Assembly (NCBI GenBank): GCA_030998225.1
Contig: JAPYXD010000738.1
Coordinates: 2,914,001 to 2,978,000 of the forward strand
Direction: 5' to 3'
DNA length: 64,000 nt
From: Diplolepis rosae
Lineage: Eukaryota > Arthropoda > Insecta > Hymenoptera > Diplolepididae
Shown here one piece after another: positions 12,083 through 22,901 of this stretch. The position numbers and the translations under genes were made by a program. The notes beneath the pieces were generated by a model. It was not told the DNA's origin. It did not search any database and saw only the letters and a program-made list of their open reading frames with translations. How positions within the stretch are numbered: position 1 is the first letter of the stretch; each line of letters opens with the position of its first letter.

Positions 12083-12212
12083 TAGAGAAAAAGAAAATAA
12101 AAGATAAAAAAAGAGAGGAAGGTAAAAGAGTTTCCTGTTCCCTCTGAGCAGGAACCTAAAAACAAGGGAAAGTTTCCGAGGTGCTCTTCGGCTGCCAGGT
12201 CAGACGACGCTA

Positions 12213-12316
12213 TCAGGGCACAGTGGGTCCACTCATATAGGAAAAAAGGGGAACGAATTGTAGTGTTTGCTATGAACAAGTGGTGGCGCTACTGTCGCTA
12301 CCGATGTTCTTTTTAA
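12213..12316 (+). repeat. 100-bp dispersed repeat
   Basis: It shares a continuous alignable stretch with 18433-18540, including CTCATATAGGA, AAAAGGGG and CAAGTNGTGGCGCTA. Its family is unknown. Confidence 0.6.
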
Positions 12317-12320
12317 CCTG

Positions 12321-13650
12321 CGCACCTAATAGAAAGTGCGAGTTTAAAAAGAAAGTATATGACTAAAAATTATGAAAAAATATTTATTTAATAGCTGGAT
12401 ATCTTTTCTATACTTTCCAATGGATAAAGATTGCATTGAAAATTATTAAAGCAGGTTTTTATTCAGATTTCCGAAGGACTGCACCTGAGTTAATTTACCC
12501 GCCATGTCGGGTAAATTGATGCACTAATATTATAATCTTCTCTTGCCACGTATTAGTTATATTTTCATAGATTTAGAATTACATTTCAGTAGCAACGGTT
12601 GATGAAAAGAGGTAGTTATAATTTGAAACTAAATTTGAGATAGTATATCAAGATATGTGAAGTTTTTTATACCTTTATTCACGTAAACCAGTCAAAGTTG
12701 AAATATATTTTATATTTGTACAATAAAATACTGGCAATTGTGGATATTTAAGTGAATATTCAAATTGAAATCATTATTATAGAGAATTATTTGAATTTGT
12801 AATCAGAAGTATATACAATTATTAACTTTAGAAGACTTATAAATAAAAGAAACAATCAATCAAAAATACAAATTTTTTACTTACATTGCTTTCACATCTT
12901 AAAATCGAGAAAAATTTCAAAACACTGACAGACTGCAAATTAATTATTTAAAATCGCTTTTAAAATGCCTTAATACCTCAAACTTAAAAAAAAATTTAAC
13001 CACTGATTTTTCAAATGAATATAACCTTACAAAGTCGTTACATCAGTTTTGCGAACCACATTACCTCCCATGTCACAAAAAATCGTAAGAAAATGATTAG
13101 CAGAAAATTCCAGCAAAATTCAAATTTATATATCTATATATTAATAATTGTGTACTTACTATCTTCTTTATATTCTCAATCATAAACATCCGAGCACTTG
13201 ACTTCAGTCACCGGTTTCCAGAAACACAACACGTGTGCCAACTTCGCCTCTGATTTGAATCTCGTATGCGCCAATTTTTCCGCAAGTGTATCGTTCATTA
13301 ATTAAATACTTTTTACGTAAAATGCTTATTTTTTCATACAAATATTCTATCCTAATCGTAAGATTAAATATCAAAGGTTATAAAATCGTTTCATTAATCT
13401 AATTCACCTTGAATTACTATTATTTAACGATTTAACTCAATGGCTTCGAACATAACCATTATGCCAAAAAACGATTAATCGCAATAAAACTGTATTAAGC
13501 AATTAGATTTTTATAATTTTTTCTATCAAATACATATCATACAAGAATGCACACGATAGAACTATTTTTATTTTTTGTTATGTTATCATTTTCTGAAAAA
13601 TAGGGTGCGCCAATTTAGACGACGCGCCAATTTCGCCGCTTCTCCCCTAC
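12321..13650. mobile_element. TIR transposon, 5'-truncated copy (GTAGGGGAGAAGCGGC family)
   Basis: The right end is CCGCTTCTCCCCTAC, preceded by two TTGGCGC-type motifs. The body aligns, inverted, with 57123-58224. The opposite end here starts at CGCACCTAATAG and lacks the GTAGGGGAGAAGCGGC tip that the other copy keeps. An internal palindrome TTTACCCGCCATGTCGGGTAAA lies near 12498-12519. There is no ORF of note, so this is a non-autonomous DNA element of unknown superfamily. Confidence 0.65.
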
Positions 13651-13668
13651 CTAGTAACAAGGTGGGCA

Positions 13669-13830
13669 TTAAATTGCATTGAAATGTCAAAATCTGGAAA
13701 GAAATGGAATCGAGACAAGGACTTTTGAATGCATTTTAATTCCTAGGCATTAAAAGGCATTCAAAATTTTCTTTCTCGATTCTGTTTTTTTTCAGATTTT
13801 GACATTTCAATGTCATTCAATGCCCACTTT
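13669..13830. repeat. Hairpin MITE
   Basis: AAGGTGGGCATT...GACATTTCAATG pairs with its inverse ending GCCCACTTT. Arms of about 38 bp enclose a partly self-complementary centre. Confidence 0.7.
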
Positions 13831-13834
13831 CTTA

Positions 13835-13870
<36 letters not shown>
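13835..13870. repeat. (AAT)n microsatellite, 3' side of LINE
   Basis: A dozen or so ATA/AAT units run directly into the poly-T (the poly-A tail of the minus-strand LINE). The same repeat resumes on the other side of the LINE at 15821-15854. Confidence 0.85.
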
Positions 13871-13871
<1 letters not shown>

Positions 13872-15820
13872 TTTTTTTTTTTTTTTTTGAGGAAGGGAGA
13901 AATGCTTTATGCACCTTCAAGGGAACTCCGTGCCCCCCTGGTGTGTAGGACTCTGCTGCTCGCGCAGCCCTACCCACTAAAACTCCCTCCCTGTCTCTAG
14001 GCCATGAAATCCCACCCCGGAACCGCCGTTAGGCATTACTTCAGGGTGGGGGCCATCTTGAGGCGATGTTGTCCTCTTCTCCTCGCTTCTTCTTCTTCTC
14101 CTGTTTTCTGGAGCTCATCTTCCAGCCCAGCTCTTGCGGTTTCTTACGGCCTCCTTTTGGGGGCTGCCGCCCGAAAAGCCGCACAACGCATTGTCCCCGG
14201 GACGTGATCGACCCGGGGCTTTTCCTCTCTTGCGGTGCAGAGGTAGCATCGCGGTTGCCTGGTGCAGGATCCCGTGGTATGTCCCTCCTCACCGCATCTC
14301 CAGCAGCACATGCTGCGGTCTGGCCCGCGGCAGTCCGATGCTATATGGCCAAAGCCAAGGCAGCGGTAGCACCGGTTGAGCTCCTTTCTCCTGCGCATTC
14401 TGCAAGATACCCACCCAATCTTGATGTGGGCCGCCTTGAGAAGTTTCAAGGCTCTTGCCTCCTCCACTAGCATGTATGCTTTTTTGTTTCCTTTATAGGG
14501 TGTCTTCGTTAGGGAGACCCTAAACTCCATCTCCGAATCTTGCTCGAAAAAACCTCGTACAGCCTCTTCGACGTCTCCGGCTTCAATGCTTGGGTCTAGA
14601 TCGGCGATCTCGACATCCATCCGGGGAATAAGATGACGCACTGTCCCACTAGCTCCAACTGCCTCGTTGAAGGCGGTGTCCAGCCGCTCTCTGTCTTTTT
14701 TAGAACATTTCAGTTCTACTATCAACTCCTTGGATCGCGTCTCTCTGATTCTCTGAACTGTTGCACCCAGTTCGTCAGGGTTGACGCGCTTTTTAAGCCC
14801 GCGCAGGATTGAAGCGTAGCTCATTACCTCCACTGGTTTAATGAGCACCGCTTCTGGGCGCGCACGACGAGATTTCTCTTGCGTTCTGGAGAACTTCTTC
14901 TCTTCATTCTTCTTCTTTCGGAGGTCCTTCCTGTTAGGGACCTCCACCCACTCCTTTTCTTTATTGGAGGCTCTCGGCCTCTTCTCTACCGGCTTCTTCG
15001 CCGCAGACACCTCCGGGCTCACTGTCAACTCTCTCGGCCGTTTGCGGGTGTCCGGTGTGGACCTCGCAGCCGGCTGAGGGAGGGTTTGACTACCCTCGTC
15101 TGTAACTTCCTTCTTTTTTGATGGTCTTACCTCCTTCATCTTTCGTACCATGAGGCCCCTCATCAGGTATTCGAAGGAGTCGAGGTAGCATACGGTATCA
15201 TCGATGTCGTACCGCAGCGCCCGAGCCCCTTCTTCATCTCCTGTATACCATCCCTGATAGGGAGGTGCATGTTCTTTTTGGACCTGGAGAAGTTCTCCAT
15301 CTTCTCCAGGGCCGATTCCACCTTCGAGAGGATCTCCAGCTGTTGCTCGTTCCATGGCTGGTGTAGCCATGTATCCGTCTCGAACGGATCCGGCGTCTCC
15401 TCCGTCACGTCTAACTCCCCTCCAAAAATCTGCTCACACATCTTTTTATTTAAATTGAAATGCTCCATTATTAGTCCCACGAGTAGCTAGGGAAGTATTC
15501 GGTCCGCCCCTGCAGAGCCCCGCATGCAGGGGTAAGGCTTCAATACTCTAGGAGGTGGTCTGGTTTCCTAGAGACACCGTGTAAGACACCACTCCCTGGT
15601 GCCATGCAGCCCTCGGCACGGTAGTTAACACCTTGGCTTGGGGGTTATTCCTTCGGGACCATCTCTGGAACATTGTCCGCGACTGCTTATTTAGTTTTGT
15701 ATCCGTATTCAGCAGTAACCCTCGGTACAGGGCCCCTCTATCCGCAACCTGAAGATGCGCCTGGTGGCCTGTTCTAGGGCCCCCTGATCGGTTTCCGAAG
15801 AAACCAATGCAGGACCGGGA
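13871..15820 (-). mobile_element. R1-type LINE, ORF1-only (half-LINE), in an (AAT)n microsatellite
   Basis: On the minus strand this 1.95-kb element starts next to (AAT)n at 15821, has a GC-rich leader (15481-15820), one ORF1 (14144-15480), a short 3' region, and a poly-A tail (poly-T at 13871-13888) that abuts the same microsatellite. No reverse transcriptase ORF is present. Either ORF2 was deleted or this is a HAL1-like non-autonomous form mobilised in trans. Lying precisely between two blocks of one microsatellite fits R1-clade LINEs that target simple repeats. Confidence 0.75.
14144..15480 (-). CDS. LINE ORF1 (gag-like, three zinc knuckles), one frameshift
   Basis: Two minus-strand frames overlap. 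15163-15480 carries the N-terminus from MGLIMEHFNLNKK, and 14144-15370 (frame of the C-terminal part) carries the rest. Together they make about 440 residues. The order is an N-terminal helical part, a Lys/Arg/Pro-rich linker (KKPVEKRPR), an RRM-like region (MSYASILRGLKKR... to ...KTPYKGNKKAYMLVEEARAL), then three CCHC-type knuckles: CYRCLGFGHIASDC, CWRCGEEGHTTGSC, and a CYLC variant. This is the layout of R1/I-group LINE ORF1, which binds element RNA. The frame switch falls near 15230-15245 in a G-run and looks like a single missing base. Confidence 0.85.
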
Positions 15821-15854
15821 ATAATAATAATAATAATAATAATAAATAATAATA

Positions 15855-16622
15855 TCTTTGGTACATTCTAATACGTCGCGTGAAATCTCGGGAAATGAAT
15901 GGGTCGAATTTGCTGAAAGTCAATATCCAACGTGTCCTATGTTAAATTCGAACAGCTGGAGCCAGTATACAATTTGTTCAGTATCAAATCCAACTTAACC
16001 CACTGATAGTCTAACTTTAACTTCACTGTACCGATGACCGATGGGAATTTTAACGGGGGAAAAGACACTTTTTGAACTGAGTTACAAGGTTGAATAAGGT
16101 CTTAGTTTACTCTTTCGAAGAAAGTAACTGCGTCAAAGATGATTTGTAGTAGAATAACTGCTGATTTGCCACATAGCAGGTGCTTTTATATACAAATTTC
16201 TAGTTAATACCTTCCTAGACTGTCACTTTGTGGGTTGATATGGGTACAATTTCGTTTCTTCTAGAAGATTAAAGTTTTTCTGTGATGAATACATTCAGAA
16301 TCTGTTGCTTTGCAAATATAATTTCGTAAAGGCTTTATATTAATTTCGAATAGATTTTATTATAAATGAATATTGATAGTCACAGGGCGTGACAAAGTTG
16401 AGCCATGTGCCCAATATTTGACAGGTTTCATAAAGTATTCTTGACTATAAATCCCACGTAAATTGAATTTCGATATATGAAAATGCAAAGTTAATTAGTC
16501 GACTTTGAGAAATTGCAATATATTTGTTTTGTAATATTGATTTACAATACTTTTTGTCTTAGTATCAAGGTTCGACAGATATGAAAAATCATTTCCAGCT
16601 TTAAATCCCACGTCAAACATAT
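15855..16622. other. No gene seen
   Basis: AT-rich sequence without convincing ORF, repeat pair or splice-flanked exon. Nothing can be assigned. Confidence 0.5.
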
Positions 16623-17430
16623 CAGGTGTACAAATAAGTTTCCGCCGTTTTTTTATCAAGAATTGGGCATTTCTTGTAAAAAGAACGGAAGCTTACGTTT
16701 TATTCGAAGTATTGTCCATCGCTTGCCAGAACTTTTCCCCATCTTTCTGGCAACATACGGACACCACGTCGGAAGAATGAATCTTTTGAGGCTATCCACG
16801 AATCGACACAATATTTGGTATTTCCATATGATGTGAAGTCCTGCTCAGACAGGCGTCATCGATAGAAATAAGTGGAAATCAGAAGGAGCAATATCTGGTA
16901 AATACGACGGGTGGGGTAAAACTCCCCACTTGAGTGTTTCCAAATAGGTTTTGACCGGCGCTGCAACATGTGGACGAGCATTATCATGCAGGAGAATAAC
17001 TTTTGTCGTGTCTGAAGTAGCAGTGGGCGCGCTTTTCCTTGAGTGCTCGACTAATTCTCATCAATTGTGTTCGGTAGACAGCCCCAGTAATTGTTTCGTT
17101 CGGTTTGAACAACTCATAATACACGACACCAAGCTGATCCCACCAACTGCACAAGAAGAGTTTTTATCCATGAATATTTGGCTTAGCTGTAGATGTTGAA
17201 GCATGGCCAGGTGGTCCCCATGATTTCTTCCTTTTTGGGTTTTCATAGTGAATCCATTTTTCATCACCAGGGACTACATAGTGCAGAAAACCCTTTTGCT
17301 TATGCCTGGATATTATTTCAAGGTTATCTTGTTGACACATGCCAACCTTACGACAGCAACGTTTTGCATCTATCAATTTCAACGAAAACTTACTGGTGGC
17401 GCCAACTTTTGTCAAACGGCGGAAACTTAT
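16623..17430 (-). mobile_element. Internally deleted mariner (same family as 62380)
   Basis: The minus strand shows a mariner whose 3' inverted repeat starts CAGGTGTACAAATAAG at 16623 on plus. The 5' repeat is partial (CGGCGGAAACTTA near 17416-17428). Coding remnants include GDEKWIHYENPKRKKSW around the first catalytic Asp, a frame with HDNARPH around the second, a HPSYLPDIAPSDFHLF remnant around the third, and the C-terminal end with ASDGQYFE and stop. The N-terminal third is deleted and several frames are used, so it is inactive. The TIR differs from the mariner at 59277, so two mariner lineages are present. Confidence 0.85.
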
Positions 17431-17520
17431 CGTATCGTTTTAATACAATACAAAGAGAATCGTGGTCACAATTATACGCGTAGCGCTGTGATAGCACTAC
17501 ACTTATCATAAAATACGGTG

Positions 17521-17583
17521 TCGCTACCAGAGCGATACGTTCCGCTACAATCGCGATACGTTCCGCTACAATCGCGATACACT
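17521..17583. repeat. 20-bp tandem repeat, three units
   Basis: The unit is close to CGATACGTTCCGCTACAATCG. The reading frame across it (minus strand) gives AIVAER repeats, judged incidental. Confidence 0.6.
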
Positions 17584-17826
17584 GTATAAGGATCTCAGCT
17601 CTAATAATTAAATAGCTGAGAGAACGATATACGCATTTACGTGTTGCGCCAAAGAAATGTTCAGCAAAATTTTCGTAAATATCATTAAAATGCACTCTCT
17701 GTTTAAACAGAGAACAATCGATGAATTTTCCAAATCGCCAATCAGTTAGTTTCTCTTCCACACACACCTCCATTATTGAATGATATAGCGACGTATGCCG
17801 GGAAATTCAAACGTAAATAAATGTAA

Positions 17827-17986
17827 AATAAAAGGGACAGCTATTGATTAATATAAAAAATGCAGATAAAAAATATTGATAATATTCAATGTCATGGTAA
17901 ATAATTAATTCTTCAAAATGAAATTGAATATGATTAATATTTTTCATCTGCATTTTTTACAAGAATCAATAGCTGCCCCTTTTATC
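17827..17986. repeat. Hairpin MITE
   Basis: Arms of about 60 bp (AAAAGGGACAGCTATTGATT and AATCAATAGCTGCCCCTTTT ends) flank a short AT-rich loop. It is an imperfect palindrome with no coding capacity. Confidence 0.7.
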
Positions 17987-18019
17987 CACCTCATATAATG
18001 ACGAACATTGTAAAAATAT

Positions 18020-18540
18020 TGTTATAGTTTGGCTGTGGGGAATGCCGTTCCGTCGCGGGAGCAGTGGGTTCACTTCTCTTATCTCCTGTCCTCGACTCTG
18101 CTCGGTACTTCCAACCTGTCACCCGACTACTCGATCCACCGGAAGCGTTGGTTGGGTTGCCTCGCAGTTAAGTCGGTCGCTCTCCTCTCTCTGGGAAGTA
18201 AAGTAATACTCGTCGGGCCTTGGAGTAACGGGCCAACGTCATTCGCCGTAGCTTCAAGAGGTAGCGCGGGTGCTCGCTAGACGGTGGTGGCGCTGGTCGT
18301 CGTGTCACCGGGGTCGTCGGTAGTTCAGGTGCCGGTGACGTCTGAGCTAGTACCTCGGTCTTCGGGGTGCGTTCCTGGGCAGGAAGAGGTTCGCCTCTCT
18401 TTTGAAAGAGATTCTCGTTCCCAAAGCCGCAGTTTGCCTGCAGTCACAATGGGTCTACTCATATAGGAGAAAAGGGGCACGAATTATAATGTTTGTTATC
18501 AACAAGTAGTGGCGCTATTGTCACTACCGATATTATTTTC
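18020..18540. other. GC-rich unassigned block plus dispersed 100-bp repeat
   Basis: Composition switches from AT-rich to GC-rich at about 18030-18460. ORFs across it lack domains and are not annotated. Its right end (18433-18540) matches 12213-12316. It could be a retroelement untranslated region. Confidence 0.35.
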
Positions 18541-19150
18541 AAACTGTTGTAACCATAGCAAACATATCATTGCCAGTTGAAATAATACAGCCGATGCTCG
18601 TTTTACTCAACTACCGTTCGAAGCACCTCAAACGTCGGTGATATATTTATACATTTCAGGTTAACTCACTGCCGCATTGTGATGCCCTGTCGTCGACAAC
18701 ATTTTACTCAACTCCTTACTATTTCCTATCTAACGCTTATTGATATTCACTTTGGGTGAATTAGGTATTTATCAAATTCATTTTACCCGAGTAGGATTTA
18801 ATAAATGTTCAAATGTCCTTAAGTCCCATGCTGAATCGACAGAGTTGAGTAAAATTACTTCAACTATTTTTCTCCGTGTAATAGTACAGTATTTAACTGT
18901 TCATTGTGATTCATATTTAAAAATTCTTGTTGTATTTTTATTCTTTCACAAATAATTTTCAACTTTGAATCATTTAAATTTATTAAATGGATTTCATACA
19001 ATATAATTCAAAATTTTCCGCTCTTTAGAATACATCGGGTTGGGGGGACGGGTGATTTGTTTACATTGATATTAGTTCTTGCTATCAAAACTTGGCGGCG
19101 CTGATGCTCATTTTTACATTCTTAAGTACCCTCCTAAAATACATAGTAGT
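18541..19150. other. No gene seen
   Basis: AT-rich sequence with only short ORFs. No repeat partner was noticed within the window. Confidence 0.4.
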
Positions 19151-19566
19151 GGCGCACTGTGCCTGCAGTCTTTGAGTCTGGCGTTCCTTGGCCCCGGCTC
19201 GCCTCTGCCGGGGATTCAGAGCCATGCGTCCTCGGGGTGTCAGTTGTTATGGCTGGATCCAGAGTTGTTCCTTCCGTGAGCAGCGAGGATGGCGCCCGGA
19301 GGGCATCGCTCGGCACTCGTTGGGAGGGGTTTTTTCTGGGAAGTCTGGAGGCTCCGCCGGTAATGAACTCGGAGTGTTCCTTAGTCCGTAAAAGGACTGA
19401 TGTCGGTCGCGAGACCAGATTTCTTTCGTAATATGTTAGTCCTCAAAAGGACTGATTTTATTGGCGAAACTAGGTTCCTTTCGTATTATGTTATTACTCA
19501 ATAGGACTGATGTTATTGGTAAAATTAGGCTCCTTTCGTATTATGTTAGTCCTCAAAAGGACTGAT
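19151..19566. repeat. GC-rich block with 55-bp tandem repeat
   Basis: From 19381, 55-bp units containing AAAAGGACTGAT and CCTTTCGTATTAT repeat three times (19381-19434, 19435-19489, 19490-19544), with a partial fourth to 19566. The preceding GC-rich 230 bp has no recognisable product. Confidence 0.7.
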
Positions 19567-20489
19567 GCTCCGGGGGCGTTTGAAAGAGGAGGAAAAGAAA
19601 AACGCAAGGTTCAATTTCCTACGTTTATTGTCTCTGGATAAGACCCGATGAGCTATGGTGTTCGCTTTCCAGAGCGACGGTGAGATGGCGGCCACAAAAA
19701 CTTCTGTTGCAGGTCCGTCCAGTAGGTGTAGGAATGTTTCCTAAACCATAATTAAGTATATTTATAATAGTTTTCATTCTTATTATTATTATTATTCTAT
19801 GTATATATCTTACTTATATCTAACAAAACTAATACTAATCTATCTAAATCTACCTAATCTAAACTAAAATACTCATTAATACTAATAGTTACAGTACGGA
19901 CACCTTATAAACTAATGATGGAGTTGCAGTACCTGGTAGGGTTTAATTAAAACCGACACTTTCCAGTGGTGAAATTATAGATGAGATGCTGACCTCTTTA
20001 TTACCCTAAATCGCGAATAAGTGATTAGTTTATTCGCGATTCCAGGAAAAATGAAAACGTATGGAATTTTCCCATATATTTTGGATTGGCTTTTTTTTTC
20101 TTGGAGTTTCTTGTGCCAGTATAGCTGTAGAAGGGGCGGGGCTTCCAGGTCGTTAGAAATCCATTAAGGATGGGACAGAAAAGGTCGTCAAGGCGAGAAA
20201 TAAGAAGCGAAATTTTTCCATACTAAAATCTAGTGCTCATAGAGCAGGAACAAAAAATTTGAGGTTCTTTGAGCGCCTAATTTGCCTTGGGCGTATATCA
20301 ATATGAATGATAGAAGGTTTAGTGATTGATATGAACATAATTTGATAAGTTTGGAAACTGGACAGTTGTATTTATAAAACTACTTACTGCATAAATATAA
20401 CCATACAGTAGTTATTCTACAGTTTTAAAAACTAAATTTCGACATTCGTTATATAAATTTTAGATTTACCAAATCAAAACATTAAAAAT
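19567..20489. other. No gene seen
   Basis: Mixed composition with a small (ATT)n run near 19778-19795. No coding or repeat feature can be supported. Confidence 0.4.
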
Positions 20490-20756
20490 TCATGAACACA
20501 TGTTCATCGGTTCGTCATCTGTAGCTTTTTCTTTGTACTTCCTTATAGCTTGCTTTGATAAATACGCTTGAGCAATCGTACCCGAATCTTTTCCCTTCAA
20601 TAACCTGTTCATGAACGTGCACCAACAAATTACGTACTCAACGGCAATGATGTTCGTTAATTGTTCTACTAAGGCTTCCACATGAGACCTACAGTTAATA
20701 AAAGAGAAGTCTAAGATTAGTTGCAGTGGCATTACCTTCGACAGTTGATACAGAAC
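20490..20756 (-). CDS. Candidate last exon of an unidentified host gene
   Basis: The minus-strand open frame begins after a polypyrimidine tract and CAG (TTTCTTTTTTACAG) and reads LYQLSKVMPLQL to KATDDEPMNMCS and a stop at 20490. Hydrophobic helical stretches suggest an alpha-helical, solenoid-like protein. It joins the exon at 22508-22706 only if one G of the GG at the acceptor is discounted, a one-base phase conflict. I do not recognise the family. Sequence in this interval is otherwise single-copy in the window, and codon-like structure with splice signals argues for a real host gene. Confidence 0.5.
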   Translation of the reverse strand, partial: VLYQLSKVMPLQLILDFSFINCRSHVEALVEQLTNIIAVEYVICWCTFMNRLLKGKDSGTIAQAYLSKQAIRKYKEKATDDEPMNMCS

Positions 20757-20817
20757 CTGTAAAAAAGAAATTTTGGATTAATACCTTGGAATGGTTTTTT
20801 TTTCTAAAGAAGCATAT

Positions 20818-22486
20818 GGGTCATTCCATATTATATTTACAACTGAAAAATAAAATGGCCCCGAATATATTTTTTAATGGATTAGATACAAAATAAATTG
20901 ACCCGTATTTTTTTTATTTCCGCATGATATTCGAAATTTTCAATTTACGGATACTTAAATATTTAAAGAGTGGAAAATCTCATTTTTTCGAAATTTTCTA
21001 GTTCGTTAACGAATTCATAGAAATTCACGAAATTTTGGGAGTATGTTCGTGATGAATCAGACCTTATTTATCCGCTTGAAGGAATCAACTACATTGTTTT
21101 TTTATACAACAAATGGGCAATTGTTATAAACAAATTGTAGTTACAAAAAATGGGTCTCTTTAAAATCGTCTTTTCGATTACTCAAATATTTGTCGTACCA
21201 TCTAGAATAACTGGTTAAAATTTCTAAGTGGACCGTTCATTGGTTTTGGAGATATAATTAATTATACACAGTCTCTCCAGCCCGAGCTCGTCGTAGCGCG
21301 CTGTCCACTCAGGCTGTGCGACGCGGTGTCTGCACGAACACGTTCGTGCGAGAATTTTCTCGACTTTCCCGATATTATTTGTGAGCATCGTACACTGCCT
21401 TCAGTTTAGCGTGAGGCATTCGGTGATCTACACTGTTTTGAAAAATGTCCTCAAGGAAATTTCAAAGTATGTGCTGCAACCTTCTGAACGAAAAATTACA
21501 CGGTTCGAAAGTGCAGAAATCAAATTTGCGTCGTGCTTCAGATTCAATCCGAAAAAAGTAGAAATCTTTAAAACCAGGTGACGTTTTGTGTGCTCCTTGT
21601 AGAAAAAAAATTGGGAAAATGAGCGTCAGTGAAATCGGTAAATACGCAATAGACAGTTGTTAATCTAAATTTTCAAAAATTATCGTTGGGTTTTTAACCT
21701 TTTTTGTGAATTATTCTAGCACCTTTAAAGAAAAAAAACAACACATTAGAATCAAATTCGGAAAATTTGAGTGACGATCCAACAAGTGATTCAGAAATTT
21801 CAGACGACGATGACATATTGAACATAATAAATACGTGCAGCCGATGGTTTCACATTTTCTGATTTTTTACACTCGTATGTTATCTCTTTATTACCTTATC
21901 TCATTATATACATTTCATGAATTGTAATAATTTGATAGAATCACAAGAATAACGCATGAAAGCTATTTCAAGCAAGCATGTCGTTGCGCAGCCTGAGTGG
22001 ACAGCGCGCTACGATGCGCTCAGGCTGGAGAGACTGTGTGTAATTAATTATATCTCCAAAACCAATGAACGTTCCACTTAGAAATTTTAACCAGTTATTC
22101 TAGATGGTACGACAAATATTTGAGTAATCGAAAAGACGATTTTAAAGAGACCCATTTTTTGTAACTACAATTTGTTTATAACAATTGTTCATTTGTTGTA
22201 TAAAAAAACAATGTAGTTGATTCCTTCAAGCGGATAAATAAGGTCTGATTCATCACGAACATACTCCCAAAATTTCGTGAATTTCTATGAATTCGTTAAC
22301 GAACTAGAAAATTTCGAAAAAAATGAGATTTTCCACTCTTTAAATATTTAAGTATCCGTAAGTGAAAATTTCGCATATCATGCGGAAATAAGAAAATACG
22401 GGTCAATTTATTTTGTATCTAATTCATTAAAAAATACATTCGGGGCCATTTTATTTTTTAGTTGTAAATATGATATGGAATGACCC
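20818..22486 (+). mobile_element. 1.67-kb TIR transposon in a host intron
   Basis: Ends GGGTCATTCCATAT and its inverse are flanked by ATAT at 20814-20817 and 22487-22490, a 4-bp duplication. The inverted repeats are about 500 bp each (to about 21335 and from about 21985). The arms end internally in a GC-rich segment, CTGTCCACTCAGGCTG and its inverse. The core carries a two-exon gene fragment (21444-21862). It sits in the intron between the candidate exons at 20490 and 22508. The superfamily is not certain. Confidence 0.8.
21444..21862 (+). pseudogene. Two-exon ORF in the transposon: zinc-binding plus acidic tail
   Basis: The plus-strand frame at 21444 starts MSSRKFQSMCCNLLNEK and has a CC...H pattern. 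After a one-base slip in the A-run near 21570 it continues KPGDVLCAPCRKKIGKMS, a second CxxC. A splice donor at 21638 (GAAATCG/gtaaat) and acceptor at 21719 (tgaattattctag) join in phase to APLKKKNNTLESNSENLS and a Ser/Asp-rich tail (SDDPTSDSEISDDDD), with a stop at about 21862. The CC-H-CxxC arrangement resembles N-terminal zinc modules of some DNA-transposon proteins. No catalytic domain is present, so it is probably the 5' exons left by an internal deletion. Confidence 0.55.
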
Positions 22487-22507
22487 ATATGTAAAATGTA
22501 TACAAAC

Positions 22508-22706
22508 CTTTAATACAAGTAAGCAATCTGATAAACGCAGCCATTGTTGTGCTAAGTGCTTGAGCCAAGTGCTCCTCGGAGGATGAACACAAGTGCGTGA
22601 TTAGCGAACTTATTTGTCCTGGCATTACCCCAATCCTTCAGGCCAATGATCCTGTTTAATTTTTGATCATAATAAATTTCTGAATCGATGGAAAGTCCGT
22701 CCCATG
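22508..22706 (-). CDS. Candidate internal exon of the same unidentified gene
   Basis: Minus strand; acceptor TTTTTATTTTAG before 22706 and donor AAAG/gtttgt after 22508. It reads WDGLSIDSEIYYDQKLNRII, then LKDW. After one extra G in a GGGG run it reads VMPGQISSLITHLCSSSEEH to FIRLLTCIK. Its 5' phase fits the exon at 24760-24930 exactly (Ala codon split G/CA). The single-base break at a homopolymer could be a sequencing error or a pseudogene lesion. Confidence 0.55.
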
Positions 22707-22901
22707 CTAAAATAAAAACCCGGCAGAGAAGTCGATAGCATTGCGCTGATGCTTCGAGATGGCTAAAGCCTAAATTTTGTCATCCAATGTGAATCTTCTT
22801 GCCCATATAATAAAATAAGGAGAAAACCGCGTCATTCTACGAACGTAGATTAAATGAAATAGACAATTTCAATATGCAGAATTTATCACGAACTACTGCA
22901 A

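Noticed and set aside
14841..15121. Plus-strand ORFs over the LINE
   Set aside because: Shadows of ORF1 on the minus strand.
18029..18466. Two ORFs in a GC-rich block
   Set aside because: No domain, no splice context, low-complexity composition.
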